A stretch of DNA of 64,000 bases from Floridanema evergladense (GCF_041929205.1 NZ_JBHFNT010000229.1), one strand, 5' to 3'; counted from the stretch's first letter, positions 1-9,362 are shown. Made by a program: numbers and translations. Notes: generated by a model from the letters alone, not told the origin.

Positions 1-803
1 TTGCTTTGTTAGGATTGGGTAGACCAAATGTGGCGGTGGCGATCGCTCTTGATGTCAGCAGTAGTACCTACCAACCGCAATCTTTCAACTCGCCAGGTAC
101 AGTCATGGCAGAAGAAATTGCCGCCGTGCGATCGTACCTAGCACAGAATTCCCAATTGAAAACCCCCAATCAAATTCAAATTTTTGCATTTGCTGGAGAA
201 GTTATTCCTCTGACAAACTCTTTTCAAACTGATAAACAACTATTAGAATCAGAGTTAGATCGAACTTTGCAAAATCCTAATTTGTCCTCTCAAATTGGCG
301 GAGGTACGGATATTAATAAAGCAATTCAAAAAGGAACAGAAGCACTTAGTTCAATCCAGGATCGTTGTCGGGAATTACTCTTAGTTACTGATGGACAAGC
401 TGAAGTTTCACCTTTAGTAATTGCCCAAGCAGTAGGACAAAGAGTTAAAATTAATGCTGTGGTGGTAGGAGCAGATGCTCCAGCAATTCAATTAGCGGCT
501 TTTACTACGCGAGGCATTTATTTATCAAATCAACAGAATAATTTGGCAGCTTTATTTACAGACAAATTCTTTATTAGCTTTAACAGTAATATCAAGTGGG
601 TGATTTTTTGGTTAGGTGCTGCTTGGATTGCTTTGATGTGGATGATTACTATTCCCTTAGACCGTTGGATTTTTCGAGGTTTGATGAGTCAACCACCGAA
701 TCTTGCTGGTCAATTGGCGATCGGAAATGCTTTGTTTTGGACGGTGCTTACTCCGTTAATAGTTTGGCGAATATTTGGTTTACCTTTTGGCTCAATTTGT
801 TAA
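1..803 (+). CDS. vWA-domain membrane protein (5' end cut by window)
   Basis: The gene is open to the left edge, so the true start is outside the window; the first possible in-window start is a TTG at 6. A von Willebrand A fold is indicated by the MIDAS motif DVSSST early in the visible part, a later GGGTDIN loop and a LLVTDG strand. Two hydrophobic segments lie near the C-terminus (about residues 199-220 and 238-258 of the visible 265), so the vWA domain is membrane-anchored by its tail. It sits 123 bp upstream of the tubulin-like gene on the same strand, and a vWA protein is a predicted partner of that tubulin-like family. Fold confident; function inferred. Confidence 0.8.
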   Translation, partial: ALLGLGRPNVAVAIALDVSSSTYQPQSFNSPGTVMAEEIAAVRSYLAQNSQLKTPNQIQIFAFAGEVIPLTNSFQTDKQLLESELDRTLQNPNLSSQIGGGTDINKAIQKGTEALSSIQDRCRELLLVTDGQAEVSPLVIAQAVGQRVKINAVVVGADAPAIQLAAFTTRGIYLSNQQNNLAALFTDKFFISFNSNIKWVIFWLGAAWIALMWMITIPLDRWIFRGLMSQPPNLAGQLAIGNALFWTVLTPLIVWRIFGLPFGSIC

Positions 804-926
804 CTTAGATTTTGCCTCAAGAGAGGCATATACTTCCAAATCTAATTTCCAAGTTGCACTGGGAAACAAAATAGGAAAACCTCAATTTCTTAAGTAAAAA
901 GTGATAATTAATTAGGAGAAAAAGTT

Positions 927-3900
927 ATGGCAGTAGAAGAAAAAAGCATGGTTCCTACTGTATTGATAGGTGTGGGTGGAACAGGACAAGAAGTGTTATC
1001 AAGAGTGCGAAGATTGGTCGAAGAAACTTATGGCAGTTTAGAAAATTTTCCCATTATTAGTTTTTTAATCATAGATACCGATAAGGGATATAAAGTTACC
1101 AATCCAGGCGCAGCTGGTTCTGCTTTTAAAGATAGTGAAAAATTCTGGGCTAGTGTATCGGGAAATGAAGTAAAAAGAATGATGTCCGATATGGACAATT
1201 TTCCCTGGATTAAAAGTTGGTTTCCTACAGAATTAGAACGCAATATTAATGCTATTGAAGCTGGTGCAGGACAAATTCGTGCTTATGGAAGGTTTGCCTT
1301 TTTCTGTAATTATCACAAGATTCAACAAAAGTTTAAAGAAACTTGTGATAACGTCAAAGGTAAAGAAACTTTGATGCGCGATAAACATGGCATTAAAGTT
1401 GATTCAAATGCTTTGAATGTGTTTTTAGTTGGTTCGCTTTCTGGGGGAACTGGCAGCGGAATGCTGATAGATATTGGCTATGCTGTACGCCATTGGTTGC
1501 GAGGTCAGGGAAGTCCAATGGTAACAGCAATTGTACCGATGCCAACAGCTTTTACTGGGATAAATGTAGGCGATCGCGTCTTAGCAAATGGCTATGCAGC
1601 TATGATGGAATTGAGCTATTTTTCCGATTATAGAACGGAATATGTTGCTCAATATAGCAGTCAATTAACTGATGAAATTCGCAACCAATCTGCACCTTTT
1701 GATTTTACTTATTTAGTAGGAACAAAAAACGGGGAAAGCGAATTTAGTTTAGACCAAATTCGAGAGATGATCGCGCAAAATATATTCCTAGATTTAACTT
1801 CGGATTTTGCGCCTCACAAACGTTCAATTCGTGATAATATTAAAGGCGCTTGGGCACAAGCAGACCCAGGTGGAAGGGGTTATCCCAAGAATTTTATGAG
1901 CTTTGGATTATCCAGCGTAGAAATTCCGATTGCTCAAATTCGGACTTCCTTATCTAATCGTCTTGCTACTGATTTTATCGGTTGGTGGTTGAATGAATCT
2001 GTGCCTTTACCACCAGATATGACCAAGTTAGTGGAAACTGATATTCTCAAAAGAATGCGGTTAACAGATGCAGAATTGATAGCAGATTTGTCCTCAGCAG
2101 GCGATCGATCTTACCTAGCAGTAATTAGCGAATGGGTTAATAGCATTCGCAACGAAATTGCTACTGATAATAAATTAAAATGTACCCAAGAAGGAGTAAA
2201 TGTAATCAGTGCAGAACGGGGAAAAATTCTGCAATTCTTGGATTATTTGCAACCGAAAGTCAATGAATATCGAGATAATCATCTACGAGAATTAAGTCCT
2301 GATGCAAGATTGCATGGCGACTTTTTGCAAAAGATGTATGATAACCGCGATCGCATTATTCAACAAGGTCGTAAATCCTTAGAAGCAGAGTTTTATCGCA
2401 TCATTGAAGACCGCAATCGTGGGCCAAAATTTGCTGATGCTTTTGTTACAACAGTACGCCAATACTTTATTAGTGCTACAGAAAAGTTTCGTCGAGAAAT
2501 AGAGAAAGTTTGGCAACCAAACGAAAAGAATCGCCAAACACAATACGAAATATCCTTGCAAGATATTGCTCAATTTAAAGACAAATTTGCGATTACTAAG
2601 CAAGCAGATATGGAGAAGCGTTGTGACTCAGCGCTAACAGGATTGGAGGGAACTTTAGTAGCAACAATTCAGCGCAAAGCTAGAGCTTTAGGGATAGAAG
2701 TAATTGCCAGAATGGAAGAACATTTAGATGAATTGAATCGCCGTTTAGCGCGACTCAATCAGAAATTACGGCAATTACGAGATGAATTTCAACAAAAAGC
2801 AGACCAACAAGCTAGTAGTGCTGATGCTTTGATAATTAACGGAATTAAACTTTATAATCGAGAGGAATTAAATCAACTTTACCAAGATGCGATCGAGCAA
2901 ATGGCGGGTGCTTCAGAAGGTAGTAAAACTCGCTATGAATTAGGAATGGATGGAATTTGCAGTAACCTTTCCAAAGAAGTTTTATCAGACGCAAGTCCAC
3001 TGTGGAAAAAAAATCGTACTGCTGATGAAGTAATGCAATTATTTGACTTACCGAACTTAGCTGACGTGCAAGATAATGATTTTAAAGAAATCATTGCTGA
3101 AGAAACTAAATCGGTAATGATTAATGCACCCGGAAGCAGTCGGTTGAAGCGAGAGTTAGCAGCGTGCGATCGACTTTATAAAGTGTACAACAACGACGAA
3201 TTAGAAATCCGTAACCGCATTGGAATTGCTTATGGAAAATCGAAACCATTAATTTTACTTTCCGAGGCAGTTCTAAAACGTCAAGACGCAGGTTTTACCC
3301 CCGCAATTAATAGTAAAGTAGCAATTATTGGTGGGCGCAATAGTGAAGATCCAGCTGCTCAAAAATTGATTCCCATATTACGCGAACGAGTAGGTAGTAA
3401 CGATGGCATTACACCTTTAGGAGAAGCAGAACGTCACCGCATTGTATTCGTGCAAGAAATTGGTGGTTTTTCCCTCCGTTGCATCGAAGGAATGCCAGAA
3501 TTACAGCAATCATATCAAGATTGGAAAGGGCAATCAATTCAAGCAAAACGCGCACAATTAAAAGGCGAAAGTAAAGACCCTCCGATTCCCGTTCACATTC
3601 AAAAAGAACCACCTTTCTGGGATATTTTTCCCGAAAGTCCCCAAATTTTTCAGTTAGTTGTGAAAGCACGCGCCTTGAAAGTTTTACGCTTAGAAGAAAA
3701 TCGCTTAACTAAAGAGAAAGTCGTTCGTTATACGCGGAAAACTGTCACAGGAACCGAAAATATAGACTTAGCTTCTAGTTGGGAAGAAACAGTACAAGTG
3801 CTACAAGTTTTAGCTTGTCGTCCTGATAAAGAAGAAATCGAACGTCAGGTAATAGCTAAACTAAGCGAAGCAGAAAATGAACAGCAAAAACGAACTTTGT

Positions 3901-4214
3901 ATCAACAGTTATTAGAGTATTTGAAGCAGCGAGAAGTAGAGTTAGAAAAAGAAGGAGGAACAGATAGTTTGAATTACAAACGAGAGTTGAAAGTAATTCA
4001 GGATGTAATTCAGGAGAGAAATTTGTTTTCTGAAATTCCAGTGCAAGATAATACTGGAAATTCTAATTCTGATAACTCAACTTCTGTACAACCACCTACA
4101 ATTAACGACGGTGGAAATCCTCCACTTCGTACACATATTTTTTGTACTCAATGCGGTCATAAAAATCCACTAAATTCTAAGTTCTGTTCTAATTGCGGTC
4201 ATAGATTAGTTTAA
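927..4214 (+). CDS. Large tubulin/FtsZ-like GTPase with C-terminal zinc ribbon
   Basis: The 1095-residue protein begins with a Rossmann-like GVGGTGQ loop (residues 15-21) and carries the tubulin/FtsZ signature GGTGSG at 173-178 in the context LVGSLSGGTGSGM, as in the Tubulin_2 family. A long helical, charged middle (about 400-700) is predicted to include coiled coil. The last 25 residues hold two CxxC pairs (FCTQCGHKN and FCSNCGHRL), a zinc ribbon. It is far longer than FtsZ (about 400). The start ATG has a good RBS (aggag, about 10 nt upstream). The upstream vWA gene matches the gene neighbourhood that Makarova and Koonin described for a new FtsZ-tubulin family thought to act in membrane remodelling. 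Family assignment is good; role is inference. Confidence 0.8.
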   Translation: MAVEEKSMVPTVLIGVGGTGQEVLSRVRRLVEETYGSLENFPIISFLIIDTDKGYKVTNPGAAGSAFKDSEKFWASVSGNEVKRMMSDMDNFPWIKSWFPTELERNINAIEAGAGQIRAYGRFAFFCNYHKIQQKFKETCDNVKGKETLMRDKHGIKVDSNALNVFLVGSLSGGTGSGMLIDIGYAVRHWLRGQGSPMVTAIVPMPTAFTGINVGDRVLANGYAAMMELSYFSDYRTEYVAQYSSQLTDEIRNQSAPFDFTYLVGTKNGESEFSLDQIREMIAQNIFLDLTSDFAPHKRSIRDNIKGAWAQADPGGRGYPKNFMSFGLSSVEIPIAQIRTSLSNRLATDFIGWWLNESVPLPPDMTKLVETDILKRMRLTDAELIADLSSAGDRSYLAVISEWVNSIRNEIATDNKLKCTQEGVNVISAERGKILQFLDYLQPKVNEYRDNHLRELSPDARLHGDFLQKMYDNRDRIIQQGRKSLEAEFYRIIEDRNRGPKFADAFVTTVRQYFISATEKFRREIEKVWQPNEKNRQTQYEISLQDIAQFKDKFAITKQADMEKRCDSALTGLEGTLVATIQRKARALGIEVIARMEEHLDELNRRLARLNQKLRQLRDEFQQKADQQASSADALIINGIKLYNREELNQLYQDAIEQMAGASEGSKTRYELGMDGICSNLSKEVLSDASPLWKKNRTADEVMQLFDLPNLADVQDNDFKEIIAEETKSVMINAPGSSRLKRELAACDRLYKVYNNDELEIRNRIGIAYGKSKPLILLSEAVLKRQDAGFTPAINSKVAIIGGRNSEDPAAQKLIPILRERVGSNDGITPLGEAERHRIVFVQEIGGFSLRCIEGMPELQQSYQDWKGQSIQAKRAQLKGESKDPPIPVHIQKEPPFWDIFPESPQIFQLVVKARALKVLRLEENRLTKEKVVRYTRKTVTGTENIDLASSWEETVQVLQVLACRPDKEEIERQVIAKLSEAENEQQKRTLYQQLLEYLKQREVELEKEGGTDSLNYKRELKVIQDVIQERNLFSEIPVQDNTGNSNSDNSTSVQPPTINDGGNPPLRTHIFCTQCGHKNPLNSKFCSNCGHRLV

Positions 4215-4231
4215 GGTGGATAAACTTAATT

Positions 4232-4297
4232 GAAGTTGGATGCAGGCAGTTAAAGTTAGTGAATTTTTATCGATCGCCAAACTGCCTGTAAAACTTC
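4232..4297 (+). terminator. Hairpin downstream of tubulin-like gene
   Basis: An inverted repeat caggcagtt (4243-4251) / aactgcctg (4280-4288) is flanked by outer gaagtt / aacttc arms. It lies 18 bp after the stop codon, which suits a transcription end, but there is no clear T-run. The rest of 4215-4420 holds a second weak hairpin and HIP1 sites but no gene. Confidence 0.4.
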
Positions 4298-4420
4298 ATT
4301 AAAAATAAATTTAGCAGTAAGAACGATCGCTTCTCACTGCTAGAAGAGGAAAGAGTGCGATCGCTATTTACAAACAAAAAATAACTCTTATCATACAAAA
4401 GTACCCAACTATTAAGAACA

Positions 4421-5200
4421 ATGGGCGAAATTCAAATTATCCGCAACTTTTACTCATTCCCCGAACAAACAAATCGCACCCTTCGCATCTTTACTCCCGA
4501 CGCTTACCACGAACAACCTCACAAACGGTTTCCGGTACTTTATATGTTTGATGGGCAGAACATCTTTTCTCACCCGGAATCGGCAGTTTATGATACTTGG
4601 TGTGCCAATGTTGCCCTAGAAGATTTAGTCTCTCAAGGGACTATCCAGCCTTGGATTATTGTTGGGATCGATCACTTACCAAACCGCATGGAAGAATACT
4701 CTCCTTGGCAAGATGGAAGGGGACATTTAACATCAGAGTTTTTAGTAAATAGTTTAAAACCTTATATCGATCGCCAATATCGCACTCTCACAGACCCTCA
4801 GAATACAGCAGTTTTAGGCTCAAGTATGGGGGGATTATTTGCTTTGTATATCGGCAAAACATACCCGCAACTTTTTGGACGCATTGGCGGTATTTCTCCC
4901 GCTTTAATGTTTGGTGGAGATTTCATGTTTCGTTATTGGGATAGACATACTCGCTTTTGGTCAAAAATTCTCTTGCACGTTGGTAGCGCCGAACAATACA
5001 ACTATTATGGAACTGAACTAGATTTTGTCCCTATTAACGAGTATTTTTATCAACATTTGCAGAACTTAGGTTATACCGAACAGGAATTATGTTTTGTACT
5101 TGCTGAAGGTGATATTCACCACGAAACTGCTTGGCAAAAACGTTTCCCAGAAATGCTTACTTGGTTATTAGAACCAACGGTAGGGAGTGGCTGGTTTTAA
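4421..5200 (+). CDS. Esterase-D/enterochelin-esterase-like alpha/beta hydrolase
   Basis: The 259-residue protein matches the putative esterase family (PF00756). It has an N-terminal RIFTPDAYHEQP strand region, YMFDGQNIF, the nucleophile elbow GSSMGG (Ser about 138) and a C-terminal DIHHETAW with the likely catalytic His. There is no signal peptide, so it is expected to be cytoplasmic. Substrates in this family range from S-formylglutathione to siderophore esters; the sequence does not decide. It is a single gene between the tubulin-like gene and thrC. Confidence 0.8.
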   Translation: MGEIQIIRNFYSFPEQTNRTLRIFTPDAYHEQPHKRFPVLYMFDGQNIFSHPESAVYDTWCANVALEDLVSQGTIQPWIIVGIDHLPNRMEEYSPWQDGRGHLTSEFLVNSLKPYIDRQYRTLTDPQNTAVLGSSMGGLFALYIGKTYPQLFGRIGGISPALMFGGDFMFRYWDRHTRFWSKILLHVGSAEQYNYYGTELDFVPINEYFYQHLQNLGYTEQELCFVLAEGDIHHETAWQKRFPEMLTWLLEPTVGSGWF

Positions 5201-5275
5201 AAGTTTTACTTCCCCTGCTCATGAAGGAACCTTAAAGGGTAAACTGAGGGTATATTTCGGAGTTTTGTTTTACCT

Positions 5276-6367
5276 GTGATTGCTAGTCTTTCTCTTGCTG
5301 ACTCTAAATTAAACAGCTGGCCTGGTCTTATCGAAGCTTATCGTCCTTATTTGCCAGTGACTTCAGACACTCCTGTAGTGACTTTGTTGGAAGGCAATAC
5401 ACCGTTGATTCCAGTTCCGACGATCGCTTCTCGCATCGGTAGACAAGTCCGGGTTTTCGTAAAGTATGACGGACTTAATCCTACAGGAAGTTTTAAAGAC
5501 CGAGGCATGACTTTGGCAATCTCGAAAGCCAAAGAAGCTGGCGCGAAAGCCGTCATCTGTGCCAGCACGGGTAACACCTCCGCTGCTGCTGCTGCTTATG
5601 CGCGACGGGGTGGAATGCGGGCGTTTGTGTTGATTCCTGATGGTTACGTGGCTTTGGGTAAACTAGCCCAAGCTTTACTCTATGGCGCAGAAGTGTTGGC
5701 AATTAAAGGAAATTTTGACGATGCGCTGAAAATTGTCCGGGATATGGCTCAAAGCTACCCCGTAACTTTGGTTAACTCTGTCAACCCTTATCGCTTGGAA
5801 GGGCAAAAAACAGGTGCTTTTGAAGTCGTCGATGCTTTGGGTAATGCGCCTGATTGGTTGTGTATCCCGGTTGGTAATGCGGGAAATATTACTGCATATT
5901 GGATGGGTTTTTGTCAATACCATCAAGAGGGGAAATGCGATCGCTTACCCAAAATGATGGGATTTCAAGCAGCGGGAGCCGCACCGATCGTCACAGGTAA
6001 ACCAGTTACCCATCCCGAAACCATAGCCACAGCCATTCGCATTGGCAACCCGGCGAGTTGGGAAAAAGCCATTGCCGCACAACAAGCCAGCTTGGGAGCA
6101 TTCAACGCCGTCACCGATGAAGAAATTTTGGCAGCTTATCGGTTACTTGCTTCCGAAGAAGGGATTTTTTGCGAACCTGCCAGTGCTGCTTCGGTTGCCG
6201 GAATGCTGAAAGTTCAAGACCAAATTCCTAGCGGTGCAACAGTAGTTTGCGTACTCACCGGAAATGGACTAAAAGACCCAGATACAGCTATTAAACACTG
6301 TGAAAACCAATTTAAGAACGGGGTGGAGCCGGACGCGTCGGCGGTAGCTGAAGTGATGGGCTTTTAG
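5276..6367 (+). CDS. thrC: Threonine synthase
   Basis: This is a PLP fold-type II enzyme that converts O-phosphohomoserine to threonine, the last step of the threonine pathway. The PLP lysine is in GSFKDRGM (about residue 74), and ASTGNTSAAAAAYA and PVGNAGN are the substrate and phosphate-binding loops. At 363 residues it has the usual bacterial length. The start is GTG at 5276; no in-frame ATG exists before the conserved LEGNTPLIPV. The last 56 bp overlap the 3' end of the convergent coiled-coil gene. Confidence 0.93.
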   Translation: MIASLSLADSKLNSWPGLIEAYRPYLPVTSDTPVVTLLEGNTPLIPVPTIASRIGRQVRVFVKYDGLNPTGSFKDRGMTLAISKAKEAGAKAVICASTGNTSAAAAAYARRGGMRAFVLIPDGYVALGKLAQALLYGAEVLAIKGNFDDALKIVRDMAQSYPVTLVNSVNPYRLEGQKTGAFEVVDALGNAPDWLCIPVGNAGNITAYWMGFCQYHQEGKCDRLPKMMGFQAAGAAPIVTGKPVTHPETIATAIRIGNPASWEKAIAAQQASLGAFNAVTDEEILAAYRLLASEEGIFCEPASAASVAGMLKVQDQIPSGATVVCVLTGNGLKDPDTAIKHCENQFKNGVEPDASAVAEVMGF

Positions 6368-6911
6368 CTGGAATTGGTAATTGTACGGGTGGTTTGGTTG
6401 CTTCGGGCAATTTCGCAGGTTCCGGTTGCTTCTCCTCGCTCTTAGGTTTTGGTGTAGTTTCCCCAGAGTCGCTACCAGAATGTTTGGTGAGGAGGTCTAC
6501 CATATCGCTTAAAGCGGTAGTCAGACTTTGGCGAGTGTTGATGTGGTTTTCTTGTTCGGTTTTTAAGGCTTTAATTAATTGTTCGCGTTCGATCGTCACT
6601 TCAATAAGTTTCTGCTGCAATTGGGTTACAGTTTGCAACTCTTCTACCTCTTGAGAAATAGCCGTTACATCAAGAGTATCGTCGGTTTTTAGAGAAATAC
6701 CTGCCTTTAGTTGCTGGATTTCTGCTTTTAGTGCCTCTATCATCTCCTGTGATAGTTTAGCTTCCTTGCGACGTTGTTCGGCTTCGGTGTTGTAAAGCTC
6801 GCTCCATTTGGTAGCAGTTTCTAAAGCCGTATCGCGATCGCGTTGTGCTTGCGCTACCTGTTCCCGCAAAGCCTGAATTTCCGCTATCCACTGACTAACA
6901 TCTTGACTCAT
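6312..6911 (-). CDS. Conserved cyanobacterial coiled-coil protein
   Basis: The 199-residue protein is mostly coiled coil (about residues 5-135, rich in Glu, Gln, Leu and Lys heptads) followed by a Pro/Lys-rich low-complexity tail (about 150-199). It starts MSQDVSQWIAEIQALREQ, as I recall for a family conserved in cyanobacteria and often found beside thrC. No enzymatic motif is visible. Its stop lies inside the thrC reading frame, giving a tail-to-tail overlap of 56 bp. Function unknown. Confidence 0.8.
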   Translation of the reverse strand: MSQDVSQWIAEIQALREQVAQAQRDRDTALETATKWSELYNTEAEQRRKEAKLSQEMIEALKAEIQQLKAGISLKTDDTLDVTAISQEVEELQTVTQLQQKLIEVTIEREQLIKALKTEQENHINTRQSLTTALSDMVDLLTKHSGSDSGETTPKPKSEEKQPEPAKLPEATKPPVQLPIPAKSPSLQLPPTRPAPPRS

Positions 6912-7040
6912 ATCTTTAAATTTCTAAACTATTAGCAGCTGCTTATATTCAAAGACCAAACACCCATTTAGCTTTAAATATACTGGATTTTGCCCCAGCA
7001 AAACTTATAAAAGTTAACCTCTTCTTATTTTACTACCGCT

Positions 7041-7526
7041 ATGATCTCACAATCTGAACGTAAAGCATCGACCCTCAAGCGTCTGCGGAGGATTAGTCAT
7101 GTATTAGACAATGCCATTCCCATTCCCGGAACAAAATTTCGCTTTGGTATCGATCCACTCTTAGGATTAATCCCTGGTGGAGGTGATACTCTCTCAGCAT
7201 TCTTTGCTGCTTACATCATCTGGGAGTCAGCTAAATTGGGATTACCAAAAGAAATTTTAATTAAAATGTTTTCTAACATTCTCTTTGATACTTTTGTCGG
7301 AAGCGTACCAGTAGCCGGAGATTTATTTGATGTTGCTTGGAAAGCTAATGCCAAAAATGTCGATTTGTTAGAAGAGCATTTACAATTACCCCAATCAACC
7401 AAAAAAGCAGATAAATGGTTTTTGTTTCTGTTACTCATTGGGTTAATTTTGTTCGTGGCAATTGTCGGTACTATTAGCGTTTTGCTAATTAGTTTTTTGT
7501 TCAGTCTAGTTACAGGTAACAGATAA
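7041..7526 (+). CDS. DUF4112 membrane protein
   Basis: The 161-residue protein has the DUF4112 hallmarks: an N-terminal LRRISHVLDNAIPIPGTKFRFGIDP-type segment, a GLIPGGGDT loop, and GSVPVAGDLFDVAWKAN. A strong transmembrane helix occupies about residues 127-155. DUF4112 proteins are of unknown function. The next gene starts 31 bp downstream on the same strand and may be co-transcribed. Confidence 0.85.
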   Translation: MISQSERKASTLKRLRRISHVLDNAIPIPGTKFRFGIDPLLGLIPGGGDTLSAFFAAYIIWESAKLGLPKEILIKMFSNILFDTFVGSVPVAGDLFDVAWKANAKNVDLLEEHLQLPQSTKKADKWFLFLLLIGLILFVAIVGTISVLLISFLFSLVTGNR

Positions 7527-7556
7527 CCTGAATAATTCAAGAGTGAGGAGTGAAAA

Positions 7557-8498
7557 ATGCAAGATTGGTGGGAAGTGACATTTCCAAATGGTCGGCAAAC
7601 TGTCACAATTATTGACGCTAGTGGTTATCCGGTGCAAATTGCTTATGGGGAAAAAGGTACAGGTAAACCTTTGTTTTTAGTGCATGGAATTGGTAGTTGG
7701 AGTTTTGGTTGGCGACACAATATTGATAAACTTTCACAACACTTTCGAGTCATTTGTTTTGATGCTAAAGGTCATGGTTTTTCTGATAAACCATTATATG
7801 CGGAACAAGTGGGACATCAAATCATTGAAATGAAGCGCATTGTAGAAGCTTTATGCGATCGACCTGCTATAGTTGTAGCCATTTCTTTAGGTGCGTTGGT
7901 AACGTTGGGTGCAGCTAGTTTATATCCTGGATTGTTCGATCGCTTAATCGTAATCAACGTCCCAATTTTCCCAGAAAGATTGCCAAATCGCGCTATGAGA
8001 TTACTATCTTATTTGCCAATAGATTTAGTGCGAACTGTAGATAATTTGCGACTGCTAAAACTCTGTGCGCCATTGGTGCAACGAATTATTGAAATCGAAC
8101 GACGAGAAGTAGTAGTAAATCCAGAATCAATCACTTCTGAAGATGTTTACTGGATTGCTTACCCCTATATCAATTTTACCAATGCCCTTACCAAATACGC
8201 TGAAGAACTGCAAAAAGCAGCTAGGGAGATCGATCGCCTACTAAACAAAGAACCAAATCTGATCGGTAACATTCAAGAAAACTTACCCAAAATTAATTGT
8301 CCAACTTTAATTTTGTGGGGAGAACAAGACCAATGGTTTGATGTTAGTAACGGAAAAAAATTGCAACGGCATTTACCTGGTTCTCAATTAAAAATTTTAC
8401 CAAATTGCGGTCACGATCCTTCTGTAAGTTGTCCAGAAATTGTCAATGAAGCGATTTTAGAGTTCTGGCACAATACTAATTTTGCGAGTGTAAAATAA
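7557..8498 (+). CDS. Alpha/beta hydrolase
   Basis: The 313-residue alpha/beta hydrolase keeps all the key parts: an oxyanion-region LVHGIGSWSFGW, the nucleophile elbow AISLGA, an acid in WGEQDQWF and the catalytic His in NCGHDP. A lid-like insertion (about residues 140-225) separates the core halves. Substrate is not predictable. It follows the DUF4112 gene closely and has a gaggag RBS before the ATG. It is convergent with the DUF433/DUF5615 pair. Confidence 0.85.
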   Translation: MQDWWEVTFPNGRQTVTIIDASGYPVQIAYGEKGTGKPLFLVHGIGSWSFGWRHNIDKLSQHFRVICFDAKGHGFSDKPLYAEQVGHQIIEMKRIVEALCDRPAIVVAISLGALVTLGAASLYPGLFDRLIVINVPIFPERLPNRAMRLLSYLPIDLVRTVDNLRLLKLCAPLVQRIIEIERREVVVNPESITSEDVYWIAYPYINFTNALTKYAEELQKAAREIDRLLNKEPNLIGNIQENLPKINCPTLILWGEQDQWFDVSNGKKLQRHLPGSQLKILPNCGHDPSVSCPEIVNEAILEFWHNTNFASVK

Positions 8499-8505
8499 AG
8501 GTTTA

Positions 8506-8877
8506 TTATTCGGTACGAATATAAGCACCCAAAAACACTAATTGATTAATCATTTCTTCTGCTGATTTAGTAGCAATTAATCCTTGAATTCCTCGCAACT
8601 GTTCGCCAACTGAATATCGCTGTTGCTGTACAAGAATAATCCCAGCGTGATTCCTCTCTTGTGCTAGAAACATACTATGCAACTGACTAAAATCTCTGCG
8701 ATTGCAACTGTAGATAACACGACCTTTTTCAGTTGCCCAAATTAGTTGTTCTTCATCAGTACAACTAATATTATTAGCTTCTGAGGTAGTCAACACATCT
8801 ATACCAGAATTTCGCAAAGCTAAAATTAGAGATTGTTCTTGAGTATCTTCGTCTAAATACAAGCTGATCTGACTCAC
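8506..8877 (-). CDS. DUF5615 PIN-like protein (toxin of DUF433 pair)
   Basis: The 123-residue protein fits DUF5615, a PIN-like nuclease family. Acidic residues are in YLDEDTQ near the N-terminus, DEEQLIWATEKG in the middle and RRDF further on. The start is GTG at 8877, sharing its first base with the stop of the upstream DUF433 gene (TAGTG), which indicates translational coupling. In cyanobacteria DUF433/DUF5615 pairs are widely treated as putative toxin-antitoxin modules; activity here is inferred. Confidence 0.8.
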   Translation of the reverse strand: MSQISLYLDEDTQEQSLILALRNSGIDVLTTSEANNISCTDEEQLIWATEKGRVIYSCNRRDFSQLHSMFLAQERNHAGIILVQQQRYSVGEQLRGIQGLIATKSAEEMINQLVFLGAYIRTE

Positions 8878-9167
8878 TATAATTTACCTGCTTTATCTTC
8901 AGCTTTCAAACGTTCCCATTCAGCCTCTTCTGCTGCTATACTCGCATCAATTTCTGCTTGATTAGCATAGTAGTAAGCTAACGCTGCGTGAACTTGTGCT
9001 AATGTTAACTGCGGTCTTTCTTTGACGATTTCTTCTGGAGTTATTCCTGCTTTGTGTTCAACTGCAATCAGTTCAACGGTAATGCGATGTCCGGCAATTC
9101 TGGGACGACCTCCGCAAATTTCGGGAGTACTAACAATCAATGTGCCGATATCAGTAAAAATTGCCAT
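8877..9167 (-). CDS. DUF433 putative antitoxin
   Basis: The 96-residue DUF433 protein has the family core: VSTPEICGGRPRIAGHRITV, then the helix-turn-helix-like GITPEEIVKERPQLTLAQVHAALAYYYANQ. It is the first gene of a two-gene unit whose stop overlaps the start of the DUF5615 gene by one base. DUF433 is presumed to be the DNA-binding antitoxin. Confidence 0.82.
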   Translation of the reverse strand: MAIFTDIGTLIVSTPEICGGRPRIAGHRITVELIAVEHKAGITPEEIVKERPQLTLAQVHAALAYYYANQAEIDASIAAEEAEWERLKAEDKAGKL

Positions 9168-9290
9168 ATTTACCTCTATGTAACTAATTCATATTCTATT
9201 ACTTAAATCTAAAAACATTCAGATTTTTTCAATTATTTAATGGCAAGGTTACAATAAGCTGTCACGCATTTAAATCACTTATTAAGATTG

Positions 9291-9324
9291 CAGGGGAGCA
9301 GGGGGGCAGGGGGGCAGGGGAGAG
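9291..9324. repeat. G-rich low-complexity tract
   Basis: A run of short units of the form ggggcagg repeats here, between the DUF433 promoter and the end of the histidine kinase. Similar purine/pyrimidine-rich runs occur at 42403-42560 and 63866-64000. The remaining bases of 9168-9362 hold no recognisable gene. Confidence 0.6.
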
Positions 9325-9362
9325 AATTAGACGAATTTTCTTCTGTTTCCAAACAATCCAAT

